From positions 1-22,814 of the forward strand of contig CAYXUS010000088.1 of the NCBI GenBank assembly GCA_964468415.1: 22,814 bases of DNA, written 5' to 3'. Shown here piece after piece: positions 1 through 6,972 of this stretch; positions within the stretch are counted from its first letter, which is position 1, and each line of letters opens with the position of its first letter. The notes below the pieces were generated by a model, which was not told the origin of the DNA, did not search any database, and saw only the letters and a list, made by a program, of their open reading frames with translations. This DNA is from Caldithrix sp964468415. Its GTDB lineage: Bacteria > Calditrichota > Calditrichia > Calditrichales > Calditrichaceae. A program made the position numbers and the translations under genes.

Positions 1-84
1 CCCAGTTCCCAGTTCCCAGTTCCCAATCCCCAGTTCCTAGTTCCTAGTTCCCAATCCCCAGCTCCCAGATCCTAGTTCCCAGTT
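1..84. repeat. Degenerate heptamer tandem repeat (12 units, may continue left)
   Basis: Twelve consecutive 7-base units stay in exact phase. The consensus is CCYARTY; the commonest unit is CCCAGTT (five times), followed by CCTAGTT (three), CCCAATC (two), CCCAGCT and CCCAGAT. The array starts at the first base of the window, so its true length is unknown. It lies downstream of the stop codon at 172 and does not look coding. It resembles in style the heptameric short tandemly repeated repeats (STRR) known from cyanobacteria, but no relationship is claimed. Confidence 0.9.
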
Positions 85-171
85 CCCCCAAAGGGGCTCC
101 TTTCCCAAAGGGTTCACTTTCGTGATAGAGCAAGTCCCCAAAAGAACTCCCTGGAAGTAAATCCCCGCTTA
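85..171. other. Spacer with small C/G-rich inverted repeats
   Basis: This spacer lies between the heptamer array and the stop codon of the gene ending at 172. It contains short hairpin-capable strings, CCCC-AAA-GGGG near 86-96 and CCTTT-CCC-AAAGG near 99-111. Neither has a clean T-run on the minus strand, so I do not call a terminator. No gene is supported here. Confidence 0.4.
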
Positions 172-2274
172 TCAATAAATTATCACCAACTTCCCCGTCT
201 TCGTACCAAGGGTACTCTGAATATGGTAAAAATACAACCCGGGAGCCACTTCCTGACCTTGCTGCGACAGCAAATCCCACGACTCCGAACTTTGTCCATT
301 GGTGTGATGCAAGGTGCGCACCAATTCCCCGGCAGAATTGTAAATGCGTATCTCGCACCGGGCGGGCAAACCCGTAAAGTCCAGACGACGTTCGCCCAGT
401 TTCGATTCCCAGGCAGCCGAAGCAATGTACGGATTGGGAACCACCTGCACACTATCCAGCGAACGACCGGCCAGAGGCGCGTGCGGCACCACCTCCACCG
501 TGTTGTCATTGGGAAGAGAAGGATCCGTGGCAATGGAATTTTCGATCGGTGGTTTGGCCTTGCCGCCTTTAGTGTACGAGGTAACCGCATACCGATAATG
601 GTAACCGTTATTCACCTGATGATCGACAAAATAATTAACCGTGTCACCATTAATCACCTTTCGAATCGGCTCCAGCCCCGTATCGAATCCCAAATTAAAA
701 CCGGGCACCAGAGGATTAACGCCGGTAATACCGTCTTCCAGATCGTACATGGCCAACGGTTTAAAGGCAATCACATCACCGTAAATATCCTTGATCGGCT
801 GACCCCAGGTTACCCCGCCATCCACCGATTTGTAAATACGATAACCTTCGAACATGCTGTCCTGCTCTGCCTTACGATCCCAGAACAATTCCACTTTTTC
901 ATCACCGGCCACGGCCGTCACTCTGGGAGTCGGCGGCGGCGCAATCACATGCCAGTGATCTTTGTACAACTGAATAACCTGATCCACATTTTTGAACAAA
1001 TCGAGTTTGGAAGTACCGAACACCGTCGCCACAATCATCGTGTCCATTTCGCCGGGTTGCAGCGTAAACGGCCCGGAAGCCATAATCTGCGTGGGTTCGG
1101 TATTGTCTTCGAAATACGGTTTGCCGTCAAACGTATCGTCAATGCCGTCGCCGTCCGTATCGCGGGGATCATCGGCGTTTACCAGATTGTAACGGTAAAA
1201 CTCCACCTTCCGCGCCCCGTTTCCGATGTTGGTCGTTTGCGCATTCCAATTGGAAACGGCATCGTAGGTGGTTACGCCCAGCTCCTTCCCGTCATCCCCC
1301 TTGGGCGTTTTAAGCACAACGGTTCCTGCCCAGGCAATTTCGCTGGCATTCAGGGTTCCGCCTGTGGGCGAAGTTTCCACGCCGTCAATATCCCAACCAT
1401 AGGCAAATTGCCTGTCACGATCGTAATAACACACATCGCCGTCGTCGCCCCAGGGATTGGGCGGATTAAACGAAGCGATAAACGAAAAATCACTCCACAC
1501 GGCAAAATAGGTACGGGTAATCGGCGTGTGCCCGATGTTACGCGCAATAAAAATCCACACGATAAAATCTTCGTAATACTTTCCGCTCCAGGCCAGCCCC
1601 CGGTTGATGGTTTGCAGCGTCAGCCAGCGTTCCGGCGGAACCTCCGCCAGATGATCAATGGCGTAACAGGCCGAAAAGCTCTCCTGATCGGCAATGCGTT
1701 CACCGTGCGGCCCGGCGCCGGGCCAACCGGTGGAATCCTTTAACAAGGGAATCGGATCGATACCCGGCTCAACGGTTTTGCTGCGATTCTCATAATCCGT
1801 TAACGATTTGTAATAATAGTTCGGAATGTAATCGGGAAAACCGCCCTGCGGCCAGCTCTCGGGATCGTCACTCATGGCCGCGCGATCCGAGGTGCCCACT
1901 AATTCTGCGTAAGGATCGTAATGCTCCGGATCCCAGTAATCGGCCGGGCCCTCGGTCATGCCCGCATCCACGCAGGGCAAATTGTCCGGATTTTCTCCGC
2001 CGCACTCTTCCTGATAGCCGCCGACAATAAAGGCCACATCCGTCCCGTAATTAATGCCCGAACCGGCCGGATATTCGAAAGCGGGCGGCATGGCGTAAAG
2101 GGTGTTTTGAAAATTTCCGTTACACAATTGATTGGCATTGCTAAACTTGGTGCGCACTTTGTTAATATCAAAAATGTTCCAGCGAATGTATTCCCGCTGG
2201 GCCAACAAAACCAGCGGAAACAAAAGAACGATCCAAAAAACAGAGGCACGCTTTTTCATCTTCATTTTTCCCAT
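172..2274 (-). CDS. Large secreted protein with FN3-like and Type IX sorting domains (paralogue B)
   Basis: A 700-residue protein with an N-terminal signal peptide (KKRASVFWIVLLFPLVLLAQ). Residues about 30-440 form an uncharacterised domain with the strings DPESWP, WPGAGPHGE, ADQESFS and RGLAW. An FN3-like segment begins near residue 446 (PRVTAVAGDEKVELFWD, then EGYRIYKS). A sorting tail begins near 605 with VVPNPY and ends GLYFYHIQ...KLVIIY. It aligns along its whole length with the protein at 4811-6955, so the pair arose by duplication. It is last in a run with the lipoprotein 16 bases upstream. Three in-frame ATGs (2274, 2265, 2259) lie close together and no Shine-Dalgarno clearly decides between them. 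The biochemical role is unknown; in context it may be a surface glycan- or cargo-binding partner of the TonB receptor (inference). Confidence 0.85.
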   Translation of the reverse strand: MGKMKMKKRASVFWIVLLFPLVLLAQREYIRWNIFDINKVRTKFSNANQLCNGNFQNTLYAMPPAFEYPAGSGINYGTDVAFIVGGYQEECGGENPDNLPCVDAGMTEGPADYWDPEHYDPYAELVGTSDRAAMSDDPESWPQGGFPDYIPNYYYKSLTDYENRSKTVEPGIDPIPLLKDSTGWPGAGPHGERIADQESFSACYAIDHLAEVPPERWLTLQTINRGLAWSGKYYEDFIVWIFIARNIGHTPITRTYFAVWSDFSFIASFNPPNPWGDDGDVCYYDRDRQFAYGWDIDGVETSPTGGTLNASEIAWAGTVVLKTPKGDDGKELGVTTYDAVSNWNAQTTNIGNGARKVEFYRYNLVNADDPRDTDGDGIDDTFDGKPYFEDNTEPTQIMASGPFTLQPGEMDTMIVATVFGTSKLDLFKNVDQVIQLYKDHWHVIAPPPTPRVTAVAGDEKVELFWDRKAEQDSMFEGYRIYKSVDGGVTWGQPIKDIYGDVIAFKPLAMYDLEDGITGVNPLVPGFNLGFDTGLEPIRKVINGDTVNYFVDHQVNNGYHYRYAVTSYTKGGKAKPPIENSIATDPSLPNDNTVEVVPHAPLAGRSLDSVQVVPNPYIASAAWESKLGERRLDFTGLPARCEIRIYNSAGELVRTLHHTNGQSSESWDLLSQQGQEVAPGLYFYHIQSTLGTKTGKLVIIY

Positions 2275-2290
2275 TTAACCCGTCTTTCGA

Positions 2291-3667
2291 TTAATGGTTA
2301 GGGCGAATCGCCACATCCCAGGGCGAGGCTCCGCCAATGGTAATTCGACGCAGTATCTTCAAATTTTCCGGATTCACGATGACCACCTGCGAATTAACGG
2401 TGCGTACCGTGGCAAACAGGAATTCGCCGCTGCGGTACATGTCCAATCCCTGAAAATTGATATCCTGCATCCGATCCGTAATGCTGCGTGTGGTCCAGTC
2501 GATTTTGGTCAATTCGCCGCTGCTGCCCGCGGTGTACAAAAAATTTCCGTGGGTGGCAAAATCGCTGTTATTGCCGGATTTTGCTTTGTAGCCCAAATCG
2601 AGCACGCCCAAAACATCACCGGTATTGGCATCGAGAAAGGCCAATTGCGTCCCGTTGAATTCCCGTACCGCAACGTAATTTCCGTCATCGGAAACGATGA
2701 GACGCAAACATCGGGTAAATCCGTCGATCGTTATCGTGGCGCTTACCGAAGCGGTGCCGGTATCCACCATCCACACCTCGTTGCTGCGGGCGCTTCCCAC
2801 AAACAGCTTGCTGCCGTCCGGAGTAATGGCCATGCCCTTGGGAGTGTTGGGTACAGAAATGAGCGCCGTGGGCTCCAACGTATTCAAATCGATGACCGAT
2901 ATTTTTTTGGCCGTCTGATTGACCACGTAGGCGTATGTCGCGCTTACGGCAATTTCGGCGCTTTTGGCAACCGCCGAGCCGTCGGAATTGGTCTCGATCT
3001 TTTTCACCAGTGCGTAGTCATTGTCCGGATCGAAAAAATAAATGGCGCCGCCGGTATTGTAATCGCTCATAATCAAATACTTGCCGTCGTTGGTAAATGC
3101 CATTTCCAGTTGCCGACCAAAGCCTTCGATATCCCCCACCGTGTCCACTTTGAACAGGCCGTCTTCGTCGGTGTTAATGCGCGCCAGAAAATCGTCCGAG
3201 CCGTTGGAAACAAGCACATCCTGCAAACCGCCCTGCGTATAGTCGCCGTCGGTAATAAACTCCGTACGGGCCACCAACAGGGTGTCTTTGTCAATGCCGT
3301 TTCCGTGCGCGTCTTTTACGCGGGCCCGTAACTCCGTAAAATATTCGTGCGCTTTTTGCAGGGGTTGGGAAGGTTGGAAAATCACATCGTTGTTTTCCGT
3401 AATAAATTCGCCGCTCACCTCGCTTGTGTGCATCTCATCCGTCCACAAATGGAAATTTCCGGGAAAGGTTTCGGCATCCATCGGTTCGCTAAAGCGCATC
3501 CGCACGGGTGCATTTCGATCGTAGCCAAAGGCGCTGTCCACCGGCTGCACAAAACGGCTAAAAGTAGGGCGAACCTGCTCCACCGGCAACGGAACATCGC
3601 GACTTTCGTTGCAGGCCATCAGTCCGATTAATACGATCCCCAAAATGCTTAACTTTATGATTTTCAT
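2291..3667 (-). CDS. Lipoprotein with Ig-like (SbsA-type) domain and YVTN-type beta-propeller
   Basis: A 458-residue protein with a type II signal peptide. The lipobox is LMAC with Cys19 as the lipidation site, followed by Asn20. Residues about 35-130 resemble a bacterial Ig-like SbsA domain (APVRMRFSEPMDAETFPGNF, later VIFQPSQPLQKAHEY). Residues about 150-458 are blades of a beta-propeller of the YVTN/40-residue type, for example NTPKGMAITPDGSKLFVGS and NEVWMVDTG. It is probably anchored in the outer membrane and binds a protein or glycan partner; no catalytic motif was recognised. The start ATG at 3667 has GGAGAG just upstream. It sits 15 bases after the PorV-like gene and 16 bases before the next gene, implying co-transcription. 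Confidence 0.85.
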   Translation of the reverse strand: MKIIKLSILGIVLIGLMACNESRDVPLPVEQVRPTFSRFVQPVDSAFGYDRNAPVRMRFSEPMDAETFPGNFHLWTDEMHTSEVSGEFITENNDVIFQPSQPLQKAHEYFTELRARVKDAHGNGIDKDTLLVARTEFITDGDYTQGGLQDVLVSNGSDDFLARINTDEDGLFKVDTVGDIEGFGRQLEMAFTNDGKYLIMSDYNTGGAIYFFDPDNDYALVKKIETNSDGSAVAKSAEIAVSATYAYVVNQTAKKISVIDLNTLEPTALISVPNTPKGMAITPDGSKLFVGSARSNEVWMVDTGTASVSATITIDGFTRCLRLIVSDDGNYVAVREFNGTQLAFLDANTGDVLGVLDLGYKAKSGNNSDFATHGNFLYTAGSSGELTKIDWTTRSITDRMQDINFQGLDMYRSGEFLFATVRTVNSQVVIVNPENLKILRRITIGGASPWDVAIRPNH

Positions 3668-3682
3668 CTTAACTCTCCGTCC

Positions 3683-4681
3683 TTAAAAAGACAAACCAAT
3701 GGTAAATCGGGTAATATTGTCCAGGCGTCCCATGTCCGAAAACGCATAGTCAAAAATAAGACGCCCGACCCCTTTCAGGCGATAATCGAAGCCCACTCCG
3801 GCGGAAAAGGTGTCTTCGTCGTAGCCCAGTTTGTAACCGCCGCGCAAAAAGAACATGGATTTAACGGCATATTCGAAGCCCACATTCCCCCGCGCTTTAA
3901 AATCACGCGGATCGTTCACATCGGCGGCAATGGTTAAGCGATGAAAATCCGATTTTAAAATATCTGCAGCCAGACCGACCCGAAAAATCAAAGGCAACGG
4001 CCAGGAGTAGGTTTTGAGGCGAGCTTCCACCAACTTATTGAAATCCGTATTGACATTGGTTTCCAGATCCAGCCCGTCCATTTTCATATTTCCGCCGAAA
4101 TTGGAAAGGGCGATTCCCATGCGCACGTTGTATTTGTAGCTTAGAATAAAGATCGATCCAATGTCCAAAGCCACGGAACTGGCCGATTCCAGAGCCAGCT
4201 TTTCCGAAAGATATTTGGCGGTTACGCCTACCGAATAGCGATCGGTCAGCCGCCGTGCAAAAGAAAGTCCGATGCTCAAATCGCTGGCACTGAACACCCG
4301 ACCGGTGCCGTGGGGCTTGTAAATGGTCGTCTCTTCGATATCTCCCGAAGAAAAGCTGATGATGCTCAGCCCCACCGTTCCCACACCGCGGAAGGGTAAC
4401 ACAACGCCGAGAAAGTTGTGTTTGGTATCCAAAATCCAGTCGGTGTAGGAAAAATTGACGGCAATATGTTGCTGGAATCCGAGTCCGCCGGGATTCCAGT
4501 AAAGCGCGCTGGGATCATCGGCAATGGCCGTAAACGCATCGCCCATGGCCACCGCTTTTCCTCCCACGCCTATTTTCAGAAAATTAGCCACCGAGGTTCC
4601 CACATGGTTCAGCGCGGCATGTGCGCTGCCAAACGTGAAAACGGCTAATGTCACAAGCAGTAAATCTCGAATCTTTCGCAT
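3683..4681 (-). CDS. PorV/PorQ-family outer-membrane beta-barrel protein
   Basis: A 332-residue protein with a signal peptide ending near AHA (residue 22-23). The segment that follows is typical of the PorV/PorQ/UPF0164 family: GVGGKAVAMGDAFTAIADDPSALYWNPGGL at about residues 37-67. The rest is alternating beta strands ending in FTIGLSF with a terminal aromatic, as expected for an outer-membrane barrel. PorV is known in Bacteroidota as the Type IX component that shuttles tailed cargo to the cell surface. Here the gene sits between the two paralogous tailed proteins, so it may be a dedicated partner rather than the general PorV (inference). The start ATG at 4681 has GGAGG about seven bases upstream. 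The spacer before it, 129 bases, is the longest in this block. Confidence 0.85.
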   Translation of the reverse strand: MRKIRDLLLVTLAVFTFGSAHAALNHVGTSVANFLKIGVGGKAVAMGDAFTAIADDPSALYWNPGGLGFQQHIAVNFSYTDWILDTKHNFLGVVLPFRGVGTVGLSIISFSSGDIEETTIYKPHGTGRVFSASDLSIGLSFARRLTDRYSVGVTAKYLSEKLALESASSVALDIGSIFILSYKYNVRMGIALSNFGGNMKMDGLDLETNVNTDFNKLVEARLKTYSWPLPLIFRVGLAADILKSDFHRLTIAADVNDPRDFKARGNVGFEYAVKSMFFLRGGYKLGYDEDTFSAGVGFDYRLKGVGRLIFDYAFSDMGRLDNITRFTIGLSF

Positions 4682-4695
4682 CTATTTTCCTCCAA

Positions 4696-4778
4696 TTTAC
4701 CCTGGCGGTAAAATTTCAAACACGTTTCCCGCGGGAAATCGGTAGCGGCTTGCGCACGTTTTGCCACGACATGCGCAA
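4696..4778. repeat. Three consecutive inverted repeats in an intergenic spacer
   Basis: In the 129-base gap between the large secreted protein and the PorV-like gene I see TTTACC/GGTAAA (4696-4712, 5-base loop), the perfect 14-base palindrome at 4725-4738 (TTTCCC-GC-GGGAAA) and TTGCGCA/TGCGCAA (4750-4778). None is followed by a T-run in the minus-strand direction, so they are not canonical Rho-independent terminators. They could be mRNA processing or stability structures, or protein-binding sites. No gene is supported in the gap. Confidence 0.55.
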
Positions 4779-4810
4779 ACGCCTTCTCCCGATTCCCGCT
4801 CGGCAATCGA

Positions 4811-6955
4811 TCAAAAGATGATCACAAACTTTCCCGTTTTGCTACCCAACGCCCCGGCATCCACATGGTAAAAATAGAGGCCGGGCGCAATTTCCTGATC
4901 CTGTGCGTTGTGCACATTCCAGTATTCAAAGCTGTTACCATTGTTGTGCTCTAACTTTACGATTTGCTCGCCGGCCGAATTGTAAATGCGAATGGTGCAT
5001 TTAAGGGGCAAGCCCGTAAAGGCAATTTTGCGTTGTCCGATTTCCGATTCCCAGGCAGCGCTGACAATGTACGGATTGGGTACCACGCGAATGCTGTCCA
5101 GTGTGTGGCGGGCAACCGGCGCCGTGGGCGTAACTTCCACGGTGTTGTCATCCGGAACGGACGGATCGTTGGCCGGAGGCGTTTCCAGCGGCTCTTCCAG
5201 TGAATCGCCGTGGGTGTAGGCAGCCACCCAGTAGCGGTAGGTGTAATTGTTAACCACCGTGTTGTCTGTCCATTCGTAATACACATGGCCCTGTGCGTCC
5301 GTTTTGCGGATCGCGTCCAGCCCGGTATTGCTTCCGAAGTAAAACAAGGGATCTTCGTCGCTCACACCGGTGTAGGCATCGTCCAGATCGTATTGGTCCA
5401 TGGGAATGGGTGCAATGGGTGTACCGTTGGCATCCGTCGCGTAATTTTTGCTCCAGGTTGCGCCCTGATCATCGGAGCGGTAAATGCGGTAACCTTCGAA
5501 CAATGGATGTTTTTCGCTGTCCGTTCCCCAGCGCAGGGTTACCTTTTGGTCACCGGCAATGGCCGTCACTCTGGGTTGGGGTGGTGGTTTGGGCACTTTA
5601 AAATTCAGTTTGTACAAAGCAATGGCGTTGTCCACGTTTTTCAGCAAATCTTCTTTGCTTTGTCCGAAAACGGTAGCCACAATAAACGTATCGATTTCGC
5701 CGGGTTGCATGTTAAACGGCCCGCTGGCCATAATATTGTAGGTGTAGCCGTATTTGTAATTGGCGTAGGTATTATCCCAGGCATTAAAATACGGGCCTTC
5801 GTCAATGCCGTCTCCGTTGGGATCGTCGGGATCGCCGACATTCATCAAATTGTACCAGTACAATTGCCGTTCGAAAATTCCGTTCTCGTCTTTGGTAGAA
5901 AACAATTTCAATCCGTCGAAGGCATCGAAACGTGTTACTCCCATGTTGTGCGGTGTTTTGAGAACCACCGTACCGCCCCAGGCGATTTTGTAGGCAGGCA
6001 TTACATTGCCGCGCGGATCGTATTCCAGACCGTTAAAATCCGTTCCGTAGGCCAACTGCCGTTTTTGATCCCAGAACAGCATATCGTCTCCGCCTTCGCC
6101 GCCGGTTTCAAAGCCGCCGAAGGGCTCAAAATCGGCAACGAACTGATAATTGTTGTAAATCCCGATAAGGCAGGAATCGATCGTATCGCCCATGTTACGC
6201 ACAACAAAAATCCAGAAAATCATGTCTTCGTACTTGGGCAGTTTCCAGGCCAGACCGCGGGTAATGGTTTGAATGTTCAGCCAGCGTTCGGTTTGTCCGG
6301 GTTCCTTTTCCGCCACGTAATTTACCGTGTGATCCACAGAAAAACTTTCCTGATCGGCAATCAATTCGCCATGAGGGCCGGCGCCCGGCCAACCGGTAGC
6401 GCTATCCAGCAAAATGGGGATTCGCGGCAAATTCGGATTTTCCGTGGGTGTCAGGTTGAGCAACGCGTCCATGCTCAGATAGGTGTAATTGGGATAATAG
6501 GCGGGCCAGCCCCGGTTCGGCCCGTCGGTCGGCCAACTTTCGGGATCGTCGCTCATGGGTGTGCGATCGCCGTGTACAAATTCCGTGTACGATTCAAAAT
6601 GGTGCGGGTCCCAAATCCAGGCCGGGCCCTCTTCCATGCCCGTGTCAAAATAGGCCCATCCGTGGGGATTTTTACCTCCGGCATCGGCCTGACGCTTTCC
6701 GCCGACCACAAATGAAACCCCGCCGCCATAATTTATGCCGCTGCCCGTGGGATATTCCATTGACGGCGGATAGGCGGGGAAAACGCTGGCTTGATTGGTT
6801 CCGCAGGCCAGCATGTTGGTATTGGAAAATTTGGTGGAAAGTTTATTGATATCGAATACATTCCAGCGCATCAAGTTGTGCGGATCTTTGTTCTGGGCCC
6901 ACAACACAGCGACAAGTATCCCGAGGAAGAGGACGACTTTAACTGTTTTTTTCAA
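4811..6955 (-). CDS. Large secreted protein with FN3-like and Type IX sorting domains (paralogue A)
   Basis: A 714-residue paralogue of the protein at 172-2274. It has a signal peptide (KKTVKVVLFLGILVAVLWAQ) and a long N-terminal domain with the shared strings DPESWP, WPGAGPHGE, ADQESFS and RGLAW. An FN3-like region starts near residue 458 (PRVTAIAGDQKVTLRWG, EGYRIYRS). A VVPNPY-type sorting tail starts near 618 and ends GLYFYHVD...KFVIIF. The start codon is TTG at 6955; GGAGG seven bases upstream supports it and no nearby ATG fits. It follows the TonB receptor gene by 17 bases. Position directly after the receptor is where SusD sits in Bacteroidota loci, but no SusD similarity is visible. 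A surface binding partner is a plausible role, by context only. Confidence 0.87.
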   Translation of the reverse strand: MKKTVKVVLFLGILVAVLWAQNKDPHNLMRWNVFDINKLSTKFSNTNMLACGTNQASVFPAYPPSMEYPTGSGINYGGGVSFVVGGKRQADAGGKNPHGWAYFDTGMEEGPAWIWDPHHFESYTEFVHGDRTPMSDDPESWPTDGPNRGWPAYYPNYTYLSMDALLNLTPTENPNLPRIPILLDSATGWPGAGPHGELIADQESFSVDHTVNYVAEKEPGQTERWLNIQTITRGLAWKLPKYEDMIFWIFVVRNMGDTIDSCLIGIYNNYQFVADFEPFGGFETGGEGGDDMLFWDQKRQLAYGTDFNGLEYDPRGNVMPAYKIAWGGTVVLKTPHNMGVTRFDAFDGLKLFSTKDENGIFERQLYWYNLMNVGDPDDPNGDGIDEGPYFNAWDNTYANYKYGYTYNIMASGPFNMQPGEIDTFIVATVFGQSKEDLLKNVDNAIALYKLNFKVPKPPPQPRVTAIAGDQKVTLRWGTDSEKHPLFEGYRIYRSDDQGATWSKNYATDANGTPIAPIPMDQYDLDDAYTGVSDEDPLFYFGSNTGLDAIRKTDAQGHVYYEWTDNTVVNNYTYRYWVAAYTHGDSLEEPLETPPANDPSVPDDNTVEVTPTAPVARHTLDSIRVVPNPYIVSAAWESEIGQRKIAFTGLPLKCTIRIYNSAGEQIVKLEHNNGNSFEYWNVHNAQDQEIAPGLYFYHVDAGALGSKTGKFVIIF

Positions 6956-6972
6956 TTTTGCACCTCCACTTC
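6956..6972 (-). promoter_or_regulatory. Strong ribosome binding site supporting a TTG start
   Basis: On the minus strand the 17-base gap contains GTGGAGGTG, then four bases (CAAA) and A before TTG. This near-consensus Shine-Dalgarno places the start at the TTG at 6955. The signal peptide begins immediately after it (KKTVKVV). Confidence 0.75.

Noticed and set aside
1..171. Heptamer array as a CRISPR
   Set aside because: The units are 7 bases with no spacers of regular length and no cas genes nearby.
1709..1724. Perfect GC-rich 16-base palindrome in paralogue B
   Set aside because: It encodes the conserved WPGAGPHG segment, which forces a GC-rich near-palindrome; paralogue A has a similar one near 6376-6394. 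It is explained by codons, so it is not counted with the NGCN hairpins.
223..1743. A 506-codon open frame on the plus strand
   Set aside because: It lies wholly opposite the 700-residue secreted protein, which has a signal peptide, a sorting tail and a full paralogue. The antisense frame has no recognisable domain or ribosome binding site. A similar open frame (5210-6715) lies opposite the paralogue, as expected from shared codon bias.
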